From contig URQJ01000030.1 in the NCBI GenBank assembly GCA_900549945.1, positions 1 through 14,342 on the forward strand: 14,342 nt of DNA, written 5' to 3'. This document shows positions 1 to 6,399 of the stretch, one piece after another. Position 1 is the first letter of the stretch. Each line of letters opens with the position of its first letter. This DNA comes from an uncultured Oscillospiraceae bacterium. Its GTDB lineage: Bacteria; Bacillota; Clostridia; Oscillospirales; Acutalibacteraceae. A model generated the notes under the pieces. It was not told the origin of the DNA. It made no database searches and was given only the letters and a program-made list of their open reading frames with translations. Both the position numbers and the translations under genes were made by a program.

Positions 1-52
1 TTATTATATCACTTCTGGCAGTATCGCGCCTACTTTTCTGTGCGGTATTGCC

Positions 53-130
53 TTAAAATTTTTCCGGGTGTACCAATGCATAAACTAAATATCCACCCAG
101 CAGTAAAACAATAATCCCAAGAACAATCAT
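53..130 (-). CDS. kdpF: KdpF, small subunit of the K+-transporting KdpFABC ATPase
   Basis: A 25-residue single-span membrane peptide. It reads M-I-V-L-G-I-I-V-L-L-L, then GGYLVYALVHPEKF. The core GYLVYAL plus a short polar tail matches KdpF, which stabilises the high-affinity K+ pump by binding KdpA in the inner membrane. The ATG at 130 is preceded by a strong site (AGGAGG-like, complement of 138-142) about 7 bases away, and the TAA is at 53-55. The coding region is too short for ordinary gene callers. It lies 12 nt downstream of another tiny membrane peptide, and the next gene on this strand should be kdpA, beyond the left edge. I find no kdpA start in the remaining 52 bases. The peptide family is recognised with good confidence. 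The presence of kdpABC is inferred. Confidence 0.9.
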   Translation of the reverse strand: MIVLGIIVLLLGGYLVYALVHPEKF

Positions 131-142
131 GTCCTTTCCTCC

Positions 143-241
143 TTATTCATTCCGATCTACTTGCTTTTGGCACCAGTTGATTAACAGCACAACAAGCCCA
201 ATGCAGCCGGCCAAAATTGCTACCATGATAAGATCCATCAT
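143..241 (-). CDS. 32-aa single-span membrane peptide preceding kdpF
   Basis: The 32-residue ORF starts M-M-D-L-I-M-V-A-I-L and has a hydrophobic stretch at about residues 4-22. Its tail INWCQKQVDRNE carries a Cys right after the membrane segment. The ATG at 241 has a perfect AGGAGG (complement of 250-255) 8 bases upstream; the second ATG (238) would be 11 away, so 241 is preferred. The stop codon sits directly before the KdpF ribosome binding site, so the two are one transcript. From memory, clostridial and actinobacterial kdp operons often begin with such a second tiny hydrophobic gene (in Clostridium acetobutylicum two small ORFs were named kdpZ and kdpY). Its function is unknown. A role in pump assembly or in regulating the KdpFABC complex is only a guess from position. 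Confidence 0.8.
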   Translation of the reverse strand: MMDLIMVAILAGCIGLVVLLINWCQKQVDRNE

Positions 242-273
242 ATTATTAGCCTCCTCTTAGCTTTTCTCGAAAT

Positions 274-302
274 ATTGTAGCAGTTTTATCGTGAAATTGG
301 TC
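274..302 (-). promoter_or_regulatory. Predicted kdp structural-operon promoter
   Basis: On the minus strand the -10 is TACAAT (complement of 274-279), 32 bases before the first ATG at 241. At 17 bp spacing the -35 position reads GACCAA, a poor match to TTGACA. That is what one expects of an activator-dependent promoter. The putative KdpE box lies exactly 45 bp upstream of the -10. The assignment is by eye; the transcription start is not known. Confidence 0.55.
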
Positions 303-324
303 TTAGCGTTTTTTATATCAGATA

Positions 325-339
325 AAAATTGTATTAAGA
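325..339 (-). promoter_or_regulatory. Putative KdpE operator (copy 1, kdp structural operon)
   Basis: The minus-strand sequence is TCTTAATACAATTTT. The same 15 bases occur, without a mismatch, upstream of kdpD (5943-5957), and both copies are 45 bp from the -10 hexamer. This places the box at about -58 to -72, close to where E. coli KdpE binds upstream of kdpF. It is A/T-rich, like known KdpE sites. It also forms the T-rich trailing sequence of the preceding hairpin terminator and overlaps that stem by two bases. Confidence 0.65.
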
Positions 340-372
340 AAGCGCCTGACCTGATGGGCGTCAGACGCTTTC
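338..372 (-). terminator. Hairpin terminator after the macro-domain gene
   Basis: The arms at 338-350 and 360-372 pair over 13 positions with one mismatch, around a 9-base loop. The structure begins five bases after the macro-gene stop codon. On the minus strand the stem is followed by TTAATACAATTTTT, an interrupted T-rich tract, so termination may be partial. The tract doubles as the putative KdpE box of the next operon. Confidence 0.7.
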
Positions 373-377
373 AAAGC

Positions 378-881
378 TCAGCCGGAATCCTTTAAAATAC
401 GAAGCGCCATCTCGTAAATGCCCTTCCGATATAAAACAAGGGTGATTTGCATTTCTGGATGTCTCTCTTCAAATTTTTTTATTGCCTGTTCCGCAATCGC
501 AATAGATTCTGCCCGAGGCATATGGCTGTCACCGGAAAAAATCAGCGGAACGGCGATGCTTCTGCACCCAATCAGATACCCTCTCTGCAATGCGTTAAAA
601 TAGCATTGTGCCATTAGGATTTTTTCTCTTTTATTGCCCCCATACCATCCGGCTCCGGCAACATGAATGATGTATTTTGCTTTGAGTCCGCAAGAAGGGG
701 TTGCCACCGCATGACCAATCCTGCAATGTCCAATCCTTTTACAAACCATTTTCAGCAATTCACTGTCTGCTGCTGCATAAATAGCGCTGCATATTCCCGG
801 GTGCGGCATTAAATCGGCAGAGGCGGCATTGACAATGGCATCTGCCTTTATTTTTGTGATATCGCCGAGTATTACCTGCAT
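378..881 (-). CDS. Macro-domain (ADP-ribose-binding fold) protein
   Basis: This 167-residue protein is a single macro domain. The first strand and loop read VILGDITKIKADAIVNAAS (D7 is the usual adenine-contacting Asp). A conserved YIIHVAG strand follows at about 70-76, and the second loop AVPLIFSGDSHMP is at about 110-122. The ligand loop is unusual: the family norm NAAN...GGG(V/I) is replaced by NAAS...PHPGI, so the Asn and Asp used by MacroD-type ADP-ribosyl hydrolases are absent. It may therefore bind ADP-ribose or a related nucleotide without that catalysis (inference). The ATG at 881 is chosen because GGAGG (complement of 887-891) sits 5 bases upstream; an in-frame GTG at 893 lies inside that site. 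It follows the antiporter gene by 16 nt and is probably co-transcribed with it. The cellular target is unknown. Confidence 0.85.
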   Translation of the reverse strand: MQVILGDITKIKADAIVNAASADLMPHPGICSAIYAAADSELLKMVCKRIGHCRIGHAVATPSCGLKAKYIIHVAGAGWYGGNKREKILMAQCYFNALQRGYLIGCRSIAVPLIFSGDSHMPRAESIAIAEQAIKKFEERHPEMQITLVLYRKGIYEMALRILKDSG

Positions 882-897
882 AAAAACCTCCACAAGT

Positions 898-2265
898 TTA
901 CATTAGGAAACCGCACAGTAAATAACCTGCCACCGAAAATCCTGCGGCACACATTGCATAGGGAAGCTGTGAAAGCGCATGATCCATATTGTTCATTTTG
1001 CAGCAGCTAGATGTTAGGACCGTTGCATCCGAATAAAAGCAGGCGTGGCTCCCCAGCGTAGCTCCCGAAACAATTGCCCCCATAATCAGAAGAGGATTGG
1101 CACCAATGGAAAAGGCCAAAGGAATGATAATAGGGCTGACAATCGCCGGAATCCCCCATGCGCTGCCTGTGCTGAAGTTTAGCAGGGCAACAAGAAGAAA
1201 AGTGATAACCGGCAGCAGCTGTGCATTGATAAGGGGCTTTACACTATGAATAATATAATCTGCAATTCCAATATCGCTCATGCCCTCCTGCATGACAAAT
1301 ACGAAGAAGATAATAGCGACAGTTGGAATCATATTGCAAAAGCCATGCATGACTAAATCACAAAAATGAGAAATTGTCATCTTTTTACGGGGGATATACA
1401 GAAGGAAACAGACTGCTATTGATGCGATTAAAGCTAAAAACAGCTCTCCCATTACAATCGTCAACGTAATCAGAACACCAATCGGCAAAACAAAATCCCA
1501 AATATTCCCTTTTACGTTGATATCTTCCGCATCTTCTTCGTCCAAATTCAGGTCTGCGCTTTCTGGGGAGTACACCTTTCCAGTGCTCTGCACCCGGTTA
1601 TACGCTTTTTTCATTTTTCCCCATTTTGGAATCAAGCCAAACCCAAACAGGGGAACAATTACAACGGCTGCAACTGCATAAAAAACAAAGGGGATAATAT
1701 GGTAGAAGGTTTCAATCGCACTGCCGTATCCCAATTCGGGAATACCTGCTTCCGCATAGAATAGCCCGGCAAAAAACACCGCCCATGTTGAAAAAGGCAG
1801 GAGAGCACAGACAGGCGCGCCTGTGGAATCGATAACATAGGAAAGCGCTTCGCGAGGAACCTTATGCTTATCTGTAAGCTTTCTCATACATGTGCTCAGC
1901 GTCATAATATTGAGATAGTCGTCCACAAAAATCAGGACGCCCATAACCCATGTTACAAACATTGTGGACTTTTGACCTCGGCAGAGCTTTCCAAGCATCT
2001 TTGAAAAACCAAGCGTTCCATGCGATGCTCCCAGCAATGCAATCAGGCTTCCAAACAAAGCACATACCAATATGACCCACTGATGGTCTCTGTCTGTAGC
2101 AACCCGGAAGAAGGCATCCATCCACCCTGAAGCGAAATCAAATCCGTCAACAATGATATAAGTAATAAAGGTTCCAACAACGAGCGATTCCAAGATTCTT
2201 TTGGTGATTAGCGACATTCCAATTACCACAACTATTGGAAGCAAAGTTAAGATACCGTATTCCAT
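898..2265 (-). CDS. NhaC-family Na+/H+ antiporter
   Basis: A 455-residue polytopic membrane protein with roughly 11-12 hydrophobic segments, of the Na+/H+ antiporter NhaC family (PF03553 type). Supporting motifs are LIFVDDYLNIMT at about 112-122 (paired acidic residues in a membrane context), STGAPVCALLPFSTWAVF at about 147-164, and the late GSAWGIPAIVSPIIIPLAFS segment. An acidic cytoplasmic loop, DLNLDEEDAEDINV, falls at about 238-251. Such proteins exchange Na+ (sometimes other solutes) for H+; the true substrate here is not shown. The ATG at 2265 has GAGGGG five bases upstream. The gene has its own promoter candidate after the kdpE terminator and is followed closely by the macro-domain gene. 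Lying between kdpDE and kdpF, it suggests a combined Na+/K+ stress locus. Confidence 0.85.
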   Translation of the reverse strand: MEYGILTLLPIVVVIGMSLITKRILESLVVGTFITYIIVDGFDFASGWMDAFFRVATDRDHQWVILVCALFGSLIALLGASHGTLGFSKMLGKLCRGQKSTMFVTWVMGVLIFVDDYLNIMTLSTCMRKLTDKHKVPREALSYVIDSTGAPVCALLPFSTWAVFFAGLFYAEAGIPELGYGSAIETFYHIIPFVFYAVAAVVIVPLFGFGLIPKWGKMKKAYNRVQSTGKVYSPESADLNLDEEDAEDINVKGNIWDFVLPIGVLITLTIVMGELFLALIASIAVCFLLYIPRKKMTISHFCDLVMHGFCNMIPTVAIIFFVFVMQEGMSDIGIADYIIHSVKPLINAQLLPVITFLLVALLNFSTGSAWGIPAIVSPIIIPLAFSIGANPLLIMGAIVSGATLGSHACFYSDATVLTSSCCKMNNMDHALSQLPYAMCAAGFSVAGYLLCGFLM

Positions 2266-2298
2266 ATCGACCCCTCTGTTCTATGAAAATCTGTCTTA

Positions 2299-2304
2299 AT
2301 TATA
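2299..2304 (-). promoter_or_regulatory. Predicted -10 of the antiporter/macro-domain operon
   Basis: TATAAT (minus strand) lies 34 bases before the antiporter ATG, and no good -35 is seen at 16-18 bp. Exactly 45 bp upstream, at 2350-2364, is a weak 9/15 match to the putative KdpE box. The match could be chance in A/T-rich DNA. Confidence 0.45.
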
Positions 2305-2428
2305 TCTCGAATAGAATTAGAGGGAGATAAAGCCCTGCCGGAATACATTAAGTTTTTGTTAATCGATATGCTGCGTGCATTTTCGGCTTAGATTTTTCAT
2401 AAATCCATAATCCATTTGGAAAATAGAA

Positions 2429-2466
2429 ATAACGTTGTCCGTCTTTTCATAAACGGACAACGTTAT
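2429..2466 (-). terminator. Strong terminator after kdpE
   Basis: A perfect 14-bp stem pairs 2429-2442 with 2453-2466 around a 10-base loop. On the minus strand it is followed by ATTTCTATTTT. It lies 29 bases after the kdpE stop and separates kdpDE from the antiporter operon. The rest of the 230-nt gap (2266-2428) holds the antiporter promoter and nothing else recognisable. Confidence 0.85.
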
Positions 2467-2495
2467 GGAGAAATCTTAATATACAGGCATTTCTG

Positions 2496-3194
2496 TTATT
2501 GACGTATCATTCTATACCCTACGCCGATATGGGTTTGAATATATTGCGGCGCAGAGGGGTTTTGCCCAATCTTTTTCCGCAGCGTTGCCATAAATACCCG
2601 CAGAGAAGGCGTATCCGATGCGGATGTGCTTCCCCATACTTCTTTTAAAATATAATTATGTGTCAAAACCTTTCCGGTATTTTTGGCAAGAACACAAAGC
2701 AGTTTGTATTCAATGGGCGTCAAATGAATCTCTTTATCATCCATATATGCGCATCCAGCGGCAAAATCAATGGTCAGGTCTCCGTTGCGGTACACACTGG
2801 TTTGTACTTGGGAAGAAACCTCATCTGCCCGGCTCCTTCGCAAAGCCACGCGAAGGCGGGCCAAAAGCTCATCAATGCTGAATGGTTTTGTCAGATAATC
2901 ATCTGCCCCGGCATCTAACGCTTCTACCTTATCCTGATCCTCGCTTCGGGCGCTTACCACGATAATAGGCACATTGCTCCATCCGCGGATTTTTTGGATG
3001 ATTTCAACGCCATCCATATCGGGTAATCCCAGATCCAAAATAATGACATCGGCGTTATAGGAAACGGCATCCAAAAGTGCACCTGTTCCATTTTTCGCGG
3101 TGTGATACTGATACCCCTGTGTATCCAATGTGGTTCGTATCAAATTTGTAATAGCAGGATCATCCTCTATCACAAGAATCTTTGACTTATACAT
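2496..3194 (-). CDS. kdpE: KdpE, OmpR/PhoB-family response regulator of the Kdp system
   Basis: A 232-residue cytoplasmic transcription factor. The receiver domain (about 3-115) has the acidic pocket IEDD (D11/D12), phospho-acceptor D54 in VIILDLGLPDMDG, S81 and K103 in DDYLTKPF. The C-terminal winged helix (about 130-230) begins LTPIEYKLLCVLA and ends HIGVGYRMIRQ, as in OmpR/PhoB proteins. The partner is KdpD, encoded directly upstream. The ATG at 3194 gives the usual KdpE-like start MYKSKILVIEDD and overlaps the kdpD stop by 8 nt. An in-frame TTG at 3200 is better spaced from AGAGGA, so the true start could be two residues earlier. It should activate the kdp structural operon under K+ limitation or osmotic stress. 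Confidence 0.95.
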   Translation of the reverse strand: MYKSKILVIEDDPAITNLIRTTLDTQGYQYHTAKNGTGALLDAVSYNADVIILDLGLPDMDGVEIIQKIRGWSNVPIIVVSARSEDQDKVEALDAGADDYLTKPFSIDELLARLRVALRRSRADEVSSQVQTSVYRNGDLTIDFAAGCAYMDDKEIHLTPIEYKLLCVLAKNTGKVLTHNYILKEVWGSTSASDTPSLRVFMATLRKKIGQNPSAPQYIQTHIGVGYRMIRQ

Positions 3195-5862
3195 GATCAA
3201 AATTCACTTCCTCTAAAGGTAATGTAAACGTGAATACCGCACCATGCGGTTTATTATTGCTGACAGAAATTTTTCCGCCATGCGCGTCTACAATAGATTT
3301 GCATAAGCTCAAACCCAGACCTAACCCTCTGCGGCTGTCTGCTTTTCCGATATCCGCCGTGTAAAACATATCAAATAAATGCAGCTTTGCTTCATCTGAA
3401 ATGCCCGGACCATCGTCCGCAATGCGGATGAGAACCATTTTTTTCTCCTTTCGCGCCGATAAACAGATGTGGGACCCTTCCGGCGTATATTTAATGGCGT
3501 TGTTTACAATATTGATGATCACTTGGACAATCAGACGAACATCCATTTTCGCCATTAAAAAATCATCCGCAAGCTCTATGGATATTTCATGTTCGGACGC
3601 TTTTCGGTCTACATGAGAGATCGCCTCCCGAAACACATCATCGATCAGTTCCGCATTCATCTGGAGATGCATGGTTCCATTTTCGATTCGCGTAATAGAC
3701 AATAGATTCTCTGTGAGGTTTACAAGCCACATGGAATCGTCATAGATAGAGCTGTATATCTCCTGTTTTTTGCTTTCATCCAGCGAAATACTTTTTTCCA
3801 TTAAAACGCCTGCATTTCCGCTGATGCTGGTAAGCGGTGTGCGAAGGTCATGGGAAATTGCCCGCAATAAATTGGAGCGAAGGCGTTCTCTTTGCGTTTC
3901 CATTTCAATCGCTTGTTTCTCAGCCCGAAGTCTTCGGCGTTCCAAAATCAATCCGCATTCGTTCAGAAGGGAAATCAGCAGGTTTTTCTCAAATACATCC
4001 AATGGAGGATAGTATTTTGACGGGATTCCGATCACGCCCATAACTTCCTGATTTCCTCTGACAGACAAATATAGATTCTGTGCATGAGACAGCGTGTTTG
4101 TGGTTGCTCCGGCACGCTTGTTGTTTTGTACGACCCAATCAGCAACGCCCACTTCTTCCGGGGTCATTGCCCCAACCAATTTATTTGTTTCCGACTGGGG
4201 ACAAACCTGAAATTCCAGCGCTTTGCCTTTTATGGCCAGCGAATACAAAACCGGCCGATCCAGAAGCGCTCTTACCTGTTCCGCTGCAAGCGCAATAATT
4301 TCCTGTTCATCGCGCCCTTGCTGCATTTTTTGACTACTGTTCATCAGAAGCTCCATATAGTAAGCTTTTTGAGCAGATTGACGCGCCTGTTTTTTTACCC
4401 GCGTTGCCAATGAACTCGAAATAATACTGGCCGCCAGCATAATCAAGAAGGTAACCGGATAATCGGGGGCGGAAACCTCCAATGTAAACCTTGGCGCAGT
4501 AAAAAAGAAATTGAATGCGATCACGCTGAACAGCGACGCGAGCGCTCCGCACAGATAGCCATGCGTCCAAATTGCTGTGAGCAGGACACCCAAAATATAT
4601 ACGGTGATGATATTTGCTTCCCGCAGGCCAACGGCATAAAATCCAAAACTGATGATCGTTGCAGAAAGCGTGATCAGCACAACTTTCAGCAGATCAGTCC
4701 ACCTGAATTTCGGCTCCTCTTTTCGAAGCAAATTGAATTTTTTCTTATAAAGCGGCTGTGCATCCGGAATGATATAAATGTCGATATCCCCAGCCAATTT
4801 CGTCAGCTTGTCGGCTAACGACTTACTTTTTAAAAGTATTGTGGATTTGTGGTTGGTTCTTCCTAAAACAATTTTTGTAATACCGCTGACCTTGGCGTAT
4901 TCCGCAATTTGCACGGCCGGGTCATCACCATAAACCGTAGCAATTTGAGCGCCTAATTGCTCTGCCAAACGAAGATTATCCCTCAGTCGCTTTAAGCTGT
5001 CGCCCTTCAATTCTTTTGTTTCGGGCGTTTCAACAAATAAAGCCGTAAACCCACTATGGAAGGCCTCCGCCATGCGGGCCGCGGTTCGGATAACTTTGGC
5101 ATTGGAGGGGGAGCTCGAAAGGCAGATTAAGATGTGCTCTCCGGCTTTCGCAACCGCCTCATTTCCGCTTTTTTGAGCATTCCGGCTTAATCGGTCAGCC
5201 GTGCGCCGCAAAGCAATTTCACGGAGCGCCTCTAAGTTATCTCTTGTAAAGAAATGATCGAGAGCACGGGACGCCTGATTTTTGCGATACACCTTTCCCG
5301 ACTGCAGCCGGGAAATCAAATCGTCCGGTTCAATATCAACCAGCTCCACTTGATCTGCAGAATCAAACACAGAGTCGGGAATCCGTTCACTGACAGCAAT
5401 CTGTGTAATAGATGCCACCAAGTCGTTGAGGGATTCCAAATGCTGGACATTGACCGTTGTATAAACATCAATACCTGCCCGAAGGAGCTCTTCCACATCC
5501 TGATAGCGCTTCGTATGACGGCATCCCGCCGCATTGCTGTGCGCCAATTCATCCACAAGCACTATTTGGGGATGGCGTTTGAGCGCCGCATCCAAATCAA
5601 ATTCCTTGAGTTTAATTCCTTTATAATCAATTTCTTTGTTTGGAAGCTGCTCTAACCCTTCAAGCAGCGCAAGCGTATCGGGTCTGGTGTGACGCTCAAT
5701 ATATCCAACTACGATATCAATCCCCTGCTTTTGCGCCTGATGCGCCGCTTCAAGCATAGCGTAAGTTTTCCCCACACCCGCCGCATAGCCAAAGAAAATT
5801 TTCAGACTCCCTTGTTTTTGATTGTTTTCATTTCCTTTATGCGTAACTTCCATTTTTTCCAA
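3187..5862 (-). CDS. kdpD: KdpD, turgor/K+-sensing membrane histidine kinase
   Basis: The 891-residue length and full KdpD architecture are intact. The N-terminal KdpD domain has a Walker A motif, GYAAGVGKT (25-33), and a Walker B-like VLVDELAHSN (101-110). A universal-stress-protein domain covers about 242-368, and four membrane spans lie at about 391-486. A GAF-like region covers about 510-640. The kinase core has H671 in AISHDLRTPLTS, N-box NIVNNAIKY, IADDGPGI and GLGLGLSLC. The USP domain shows S249-x-S251, then 20 residues, then FTALF (272-276), matching the SxS-X20-FTAxY cyclic-di-AMP motif of S. aureus KdpD except Phe for the last Tyr. The TTG at 5862 is preceded by GGGGTGA at good spacing; an ATG three codons later (5853) lacks a good site. 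The KdpE gene overlaps its end. Confidence 0.95.
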   Translation of the reverse strand: MEKMEVTHKGNENNQKQGSLKIFFGYAAGVGKTYAMLEAAHQAQKQGIDIVVGYIERHTRPDTLALLEGLEQLPNKEIDYKGIKLKEFDLDAALKRHPQIVLVDELAHSNAAGCRHTKRYQDVEELLRAGIDVYTTVNVQHLESLNDLVASITQIAVSERIPDSVFDSADQVELVDIEPDDLISRLQSGKVYRKNQASRALDHFFTRDNLEALREIALRRTADRLSRNAQKSGNEAVAKAGEHILICLSSSPSNAKVIRTAARMAEAFHSGFTALFVETPETKELKGDSLKRLRDNLRLAEQLGAQIATVYGDDPAVQIAEYAKVSGITKIVLGRTNHKSTILLKSKSLADKLTKLAGDIDIYIIPDAQPLYKKKFNLLRKEEPKFRWTDLLKVVLITLSATIISFGFYAVGLREANIITVYILGVLLTAIWTHGYLCGALASLFSVIAFNFFFTAPRFTLEVSAPDYPVTFLIMLAASIISSSLATRVKKQARQSAQKAYYMELLMNSSQKMQQGRDEQEIIALAAEQVRALLDRPVLYSLAIKGKALEFQVCPQSETNKLVGAMTPEEVGVADWVVQNNKRAGATTNTLSHAQNLYLSVRGNQEVMGVIGIPSKYYPPLDVFEKNLLISLLNECGLILERRRLRAEKQAIEMETQRERLRSNLLRAISHDLRTPLTSISGNAGVLMEKSISLDESKKQEIYSSIYDDSMWLVNLTENLLSITRIENGTMHLQMNAELIDDVFREAISHVDRKASEHEISIELADDFLMAKMDVRLIVQVIINIVNNAIKYTPEGSHICLSARKEKKMVLIRIADDGPGISDEAKLHLFDMFYTADIGKADSRRGLGLGLSLCKSIVDAHGGKISVSNNKPHGAVFTFTLPLEEVNFDHV

Positions 5863-5891
5863 TATAGCATCACCCCACTTTTCTGTTTTCT

Positions 5892-5897
5892 ATTATA
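5892..5897 (-). promoter_or_regulatory. Predicted -10 of the kdpDE promoter
   Basis: TATAAT (minus strand) lies 29 bases before the TTG start of kdpD. The -35 position at 17 bp reads TATCGC, far from consensus. The putative KdpE box starts 45 bp upstream of this hexamer, as at the kdpF-side promoter, so kdpDE may be positively autoregulated. Confidence 0.55.
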
Positions 5898-5942
5898 CCA
5901 TATTGAGGCTTTTGGCGATATAAAAAAGAAACCCAAGATATT

Positions 5943-5957
5943 AAAATTGTATTAAGA
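5943..5957 (-). promoter_or_regulatory. Putative KdpE operator (copy 2, kdpDE)
   Basis: The minus-strand TCTTAATACAATTTT is identical over all 15 bases to 325-339 and has the same 45-bp distance to the -10. Next to it (5958-5971) is a small inverted repeat, TCTGA-aatc-TCAGA, of unknown meaning. Between this site and the broken ORF that ends at 5995 nothing else is evident. Confidence 0.65.
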
Positions 5958-5994
5958 TCTGAAATCTCAGACCTTTAGTGAAAACAGATATTCT

Positions 5995-6138
5995 CTAACG
6001 CCGTTTTTCATGACTGGCGATATTATTCATTAGAAAACAGTAAATCCGTTCTTTTTCTGCGCCCCGGCAAGCAGGACGAACAGCCTCCGCCAATCTGTCT
6101 GCCATTTCCCGCCAAATCAAGTACAGCTAACTTTCCAT
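5995..6138 (-). pseudogene. Broken 47-codon ORF of unknown function
   Basis: Starting at the ATG at 6136-6138, one base after the repressor-remnant stop codon, a 48-codon frame (stop included) runs to TAG at 5995-5997. It is interrupted at codon 4 by an in-frame TAG (6127-6129). The remainder (LYLIWREMADRLAEA..., later EKERIYCFLMNN) looks like real protein: amphipathic, with mixed charge and no low complexity. An internal ATG at 6105 could still give 36 residues, but its ribosome site is poor. I do not recognise the family. The position suggests a small gene once coupled to the metal repressor. It may be a decayed gene or a chance frame. Confidence 0.4.
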
Positions 6139-6139
6139 G

Positions 6140-6253
6140 TCACCGCCGCCTTCCCTCTTTTCCTAAAAAATCCTTTAGCTTTTGAAAAGCCCCTGCACCT
6201 ATAGCATGTTCAATACTGCAAGCGTCATGTTCCTCCGTTTCACAATCTGCGCC
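6140..6253 (-). pseudogene. 3' remnant of a DtxR/MntR-type metal-dependent repressor
   Basis: The last 37 codons of a repressor gene survive. The peptide GADCETEEHDACSIEHAI then GAGAFQKLKDFL follows the C-terminal pattern of clostridial MntR/DtxR proteins (G-V-D-x-E-T-A-x-x-D-A-C-x-I-E-H-V-I-S), including the metal-ligand Cys, Glu and His. Everything upstream that should encode the winged-helix DNA-binding part is missing. The frame meets a TGA seven codons further up, inside GC-rich DNA of the other block. The gene is therefore truncated at about 6250 and almost certainly non-functional. Family assignment is by motif only. Confidence 0.7.
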
Positions 6254-6268
6254 GGCGCGGCCGGGCGC
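6249..6268. other. GC-rich palindromic patch at the block boundary
   Basis: It contains the perfect 10-bp palindrome GCGCCGGCGC (6249-6258), followed by GGCCGGGCGC, and can fold into a short GC hairpin with one bulge. It sits exactly where the repressor homology ends and composition changes. It could be a recombination scar or an incidental GC-rich stretch. No direct or inverted terminal repeats, integrase or transposase are seen next to it. Confidence 0.4.
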
Positions 6269-6270
6269 AC

Positions 6271-6307
6271 ATCACAATCAGAACAGAACAAGTCATTTTC
6301 AGAACAG
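6271..6307 (+). promoter_or_regulatory. Tandem direct-repeat operator upstream of the sensor-kinase gene
   Basis: Two copies of a 16-base element, ATCACAATCAGAACAG (6271-6286) and GTCATTTTCAGAACAG (6292-6307), start 21 bp apart, i.e. two helical turns. Such spacing of direct repeats is typical of AraC-family activators. The second copy matches 14/16 to an element upstream of the binding-protein gene (9731-9746). The YesN-type regulator encoded downstream is the obvious candidate ligand (inference). Confidence 0.55.
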
Positions 6308-6336
6308 GTTTTGCCAAACGCAGCGTCCCCGGGCTG

Positions 6337-6345
6337 TGTTATAAT
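6337..6345 (+). promoter_or_regulatory. Extended -10 promoter of the sensor-kinase/regulator operon
   Basis: TGTTATAAT is a perfect TATAAT with an extended TGn. No -35 consensus is found at 17 bp, which fits activation from the direct repeats just upstream. It lies about 54 bases before the GTG start. Confidence 0.6.
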
Positions 6346-6399
6346 AAACTGAAAGAAAAAGCCGTGCTTTTCTGTGAATTTTGCCGGGGAGGTCTGCCT

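Noticed and set aside
1..52. A possible start of kdpA at the left edge
   Set aside because: No ATG/GTG start with a ribosome site and no KdpA-like reading frame is visible in these bases, so kdpA is left as an inference.
882..893. A GTG start four codons upstream for the macro-domain gene
   Set aside because: The GTG sits inside the GGAGG ribosome site that serves the ATG at 881.
5254..5655. A 133-codon plus-strand frame opposite kdpD
   Set aside because: Shadow of the conserved KdpD N-terminal domain; it has no ribosome site or recognisable motif.
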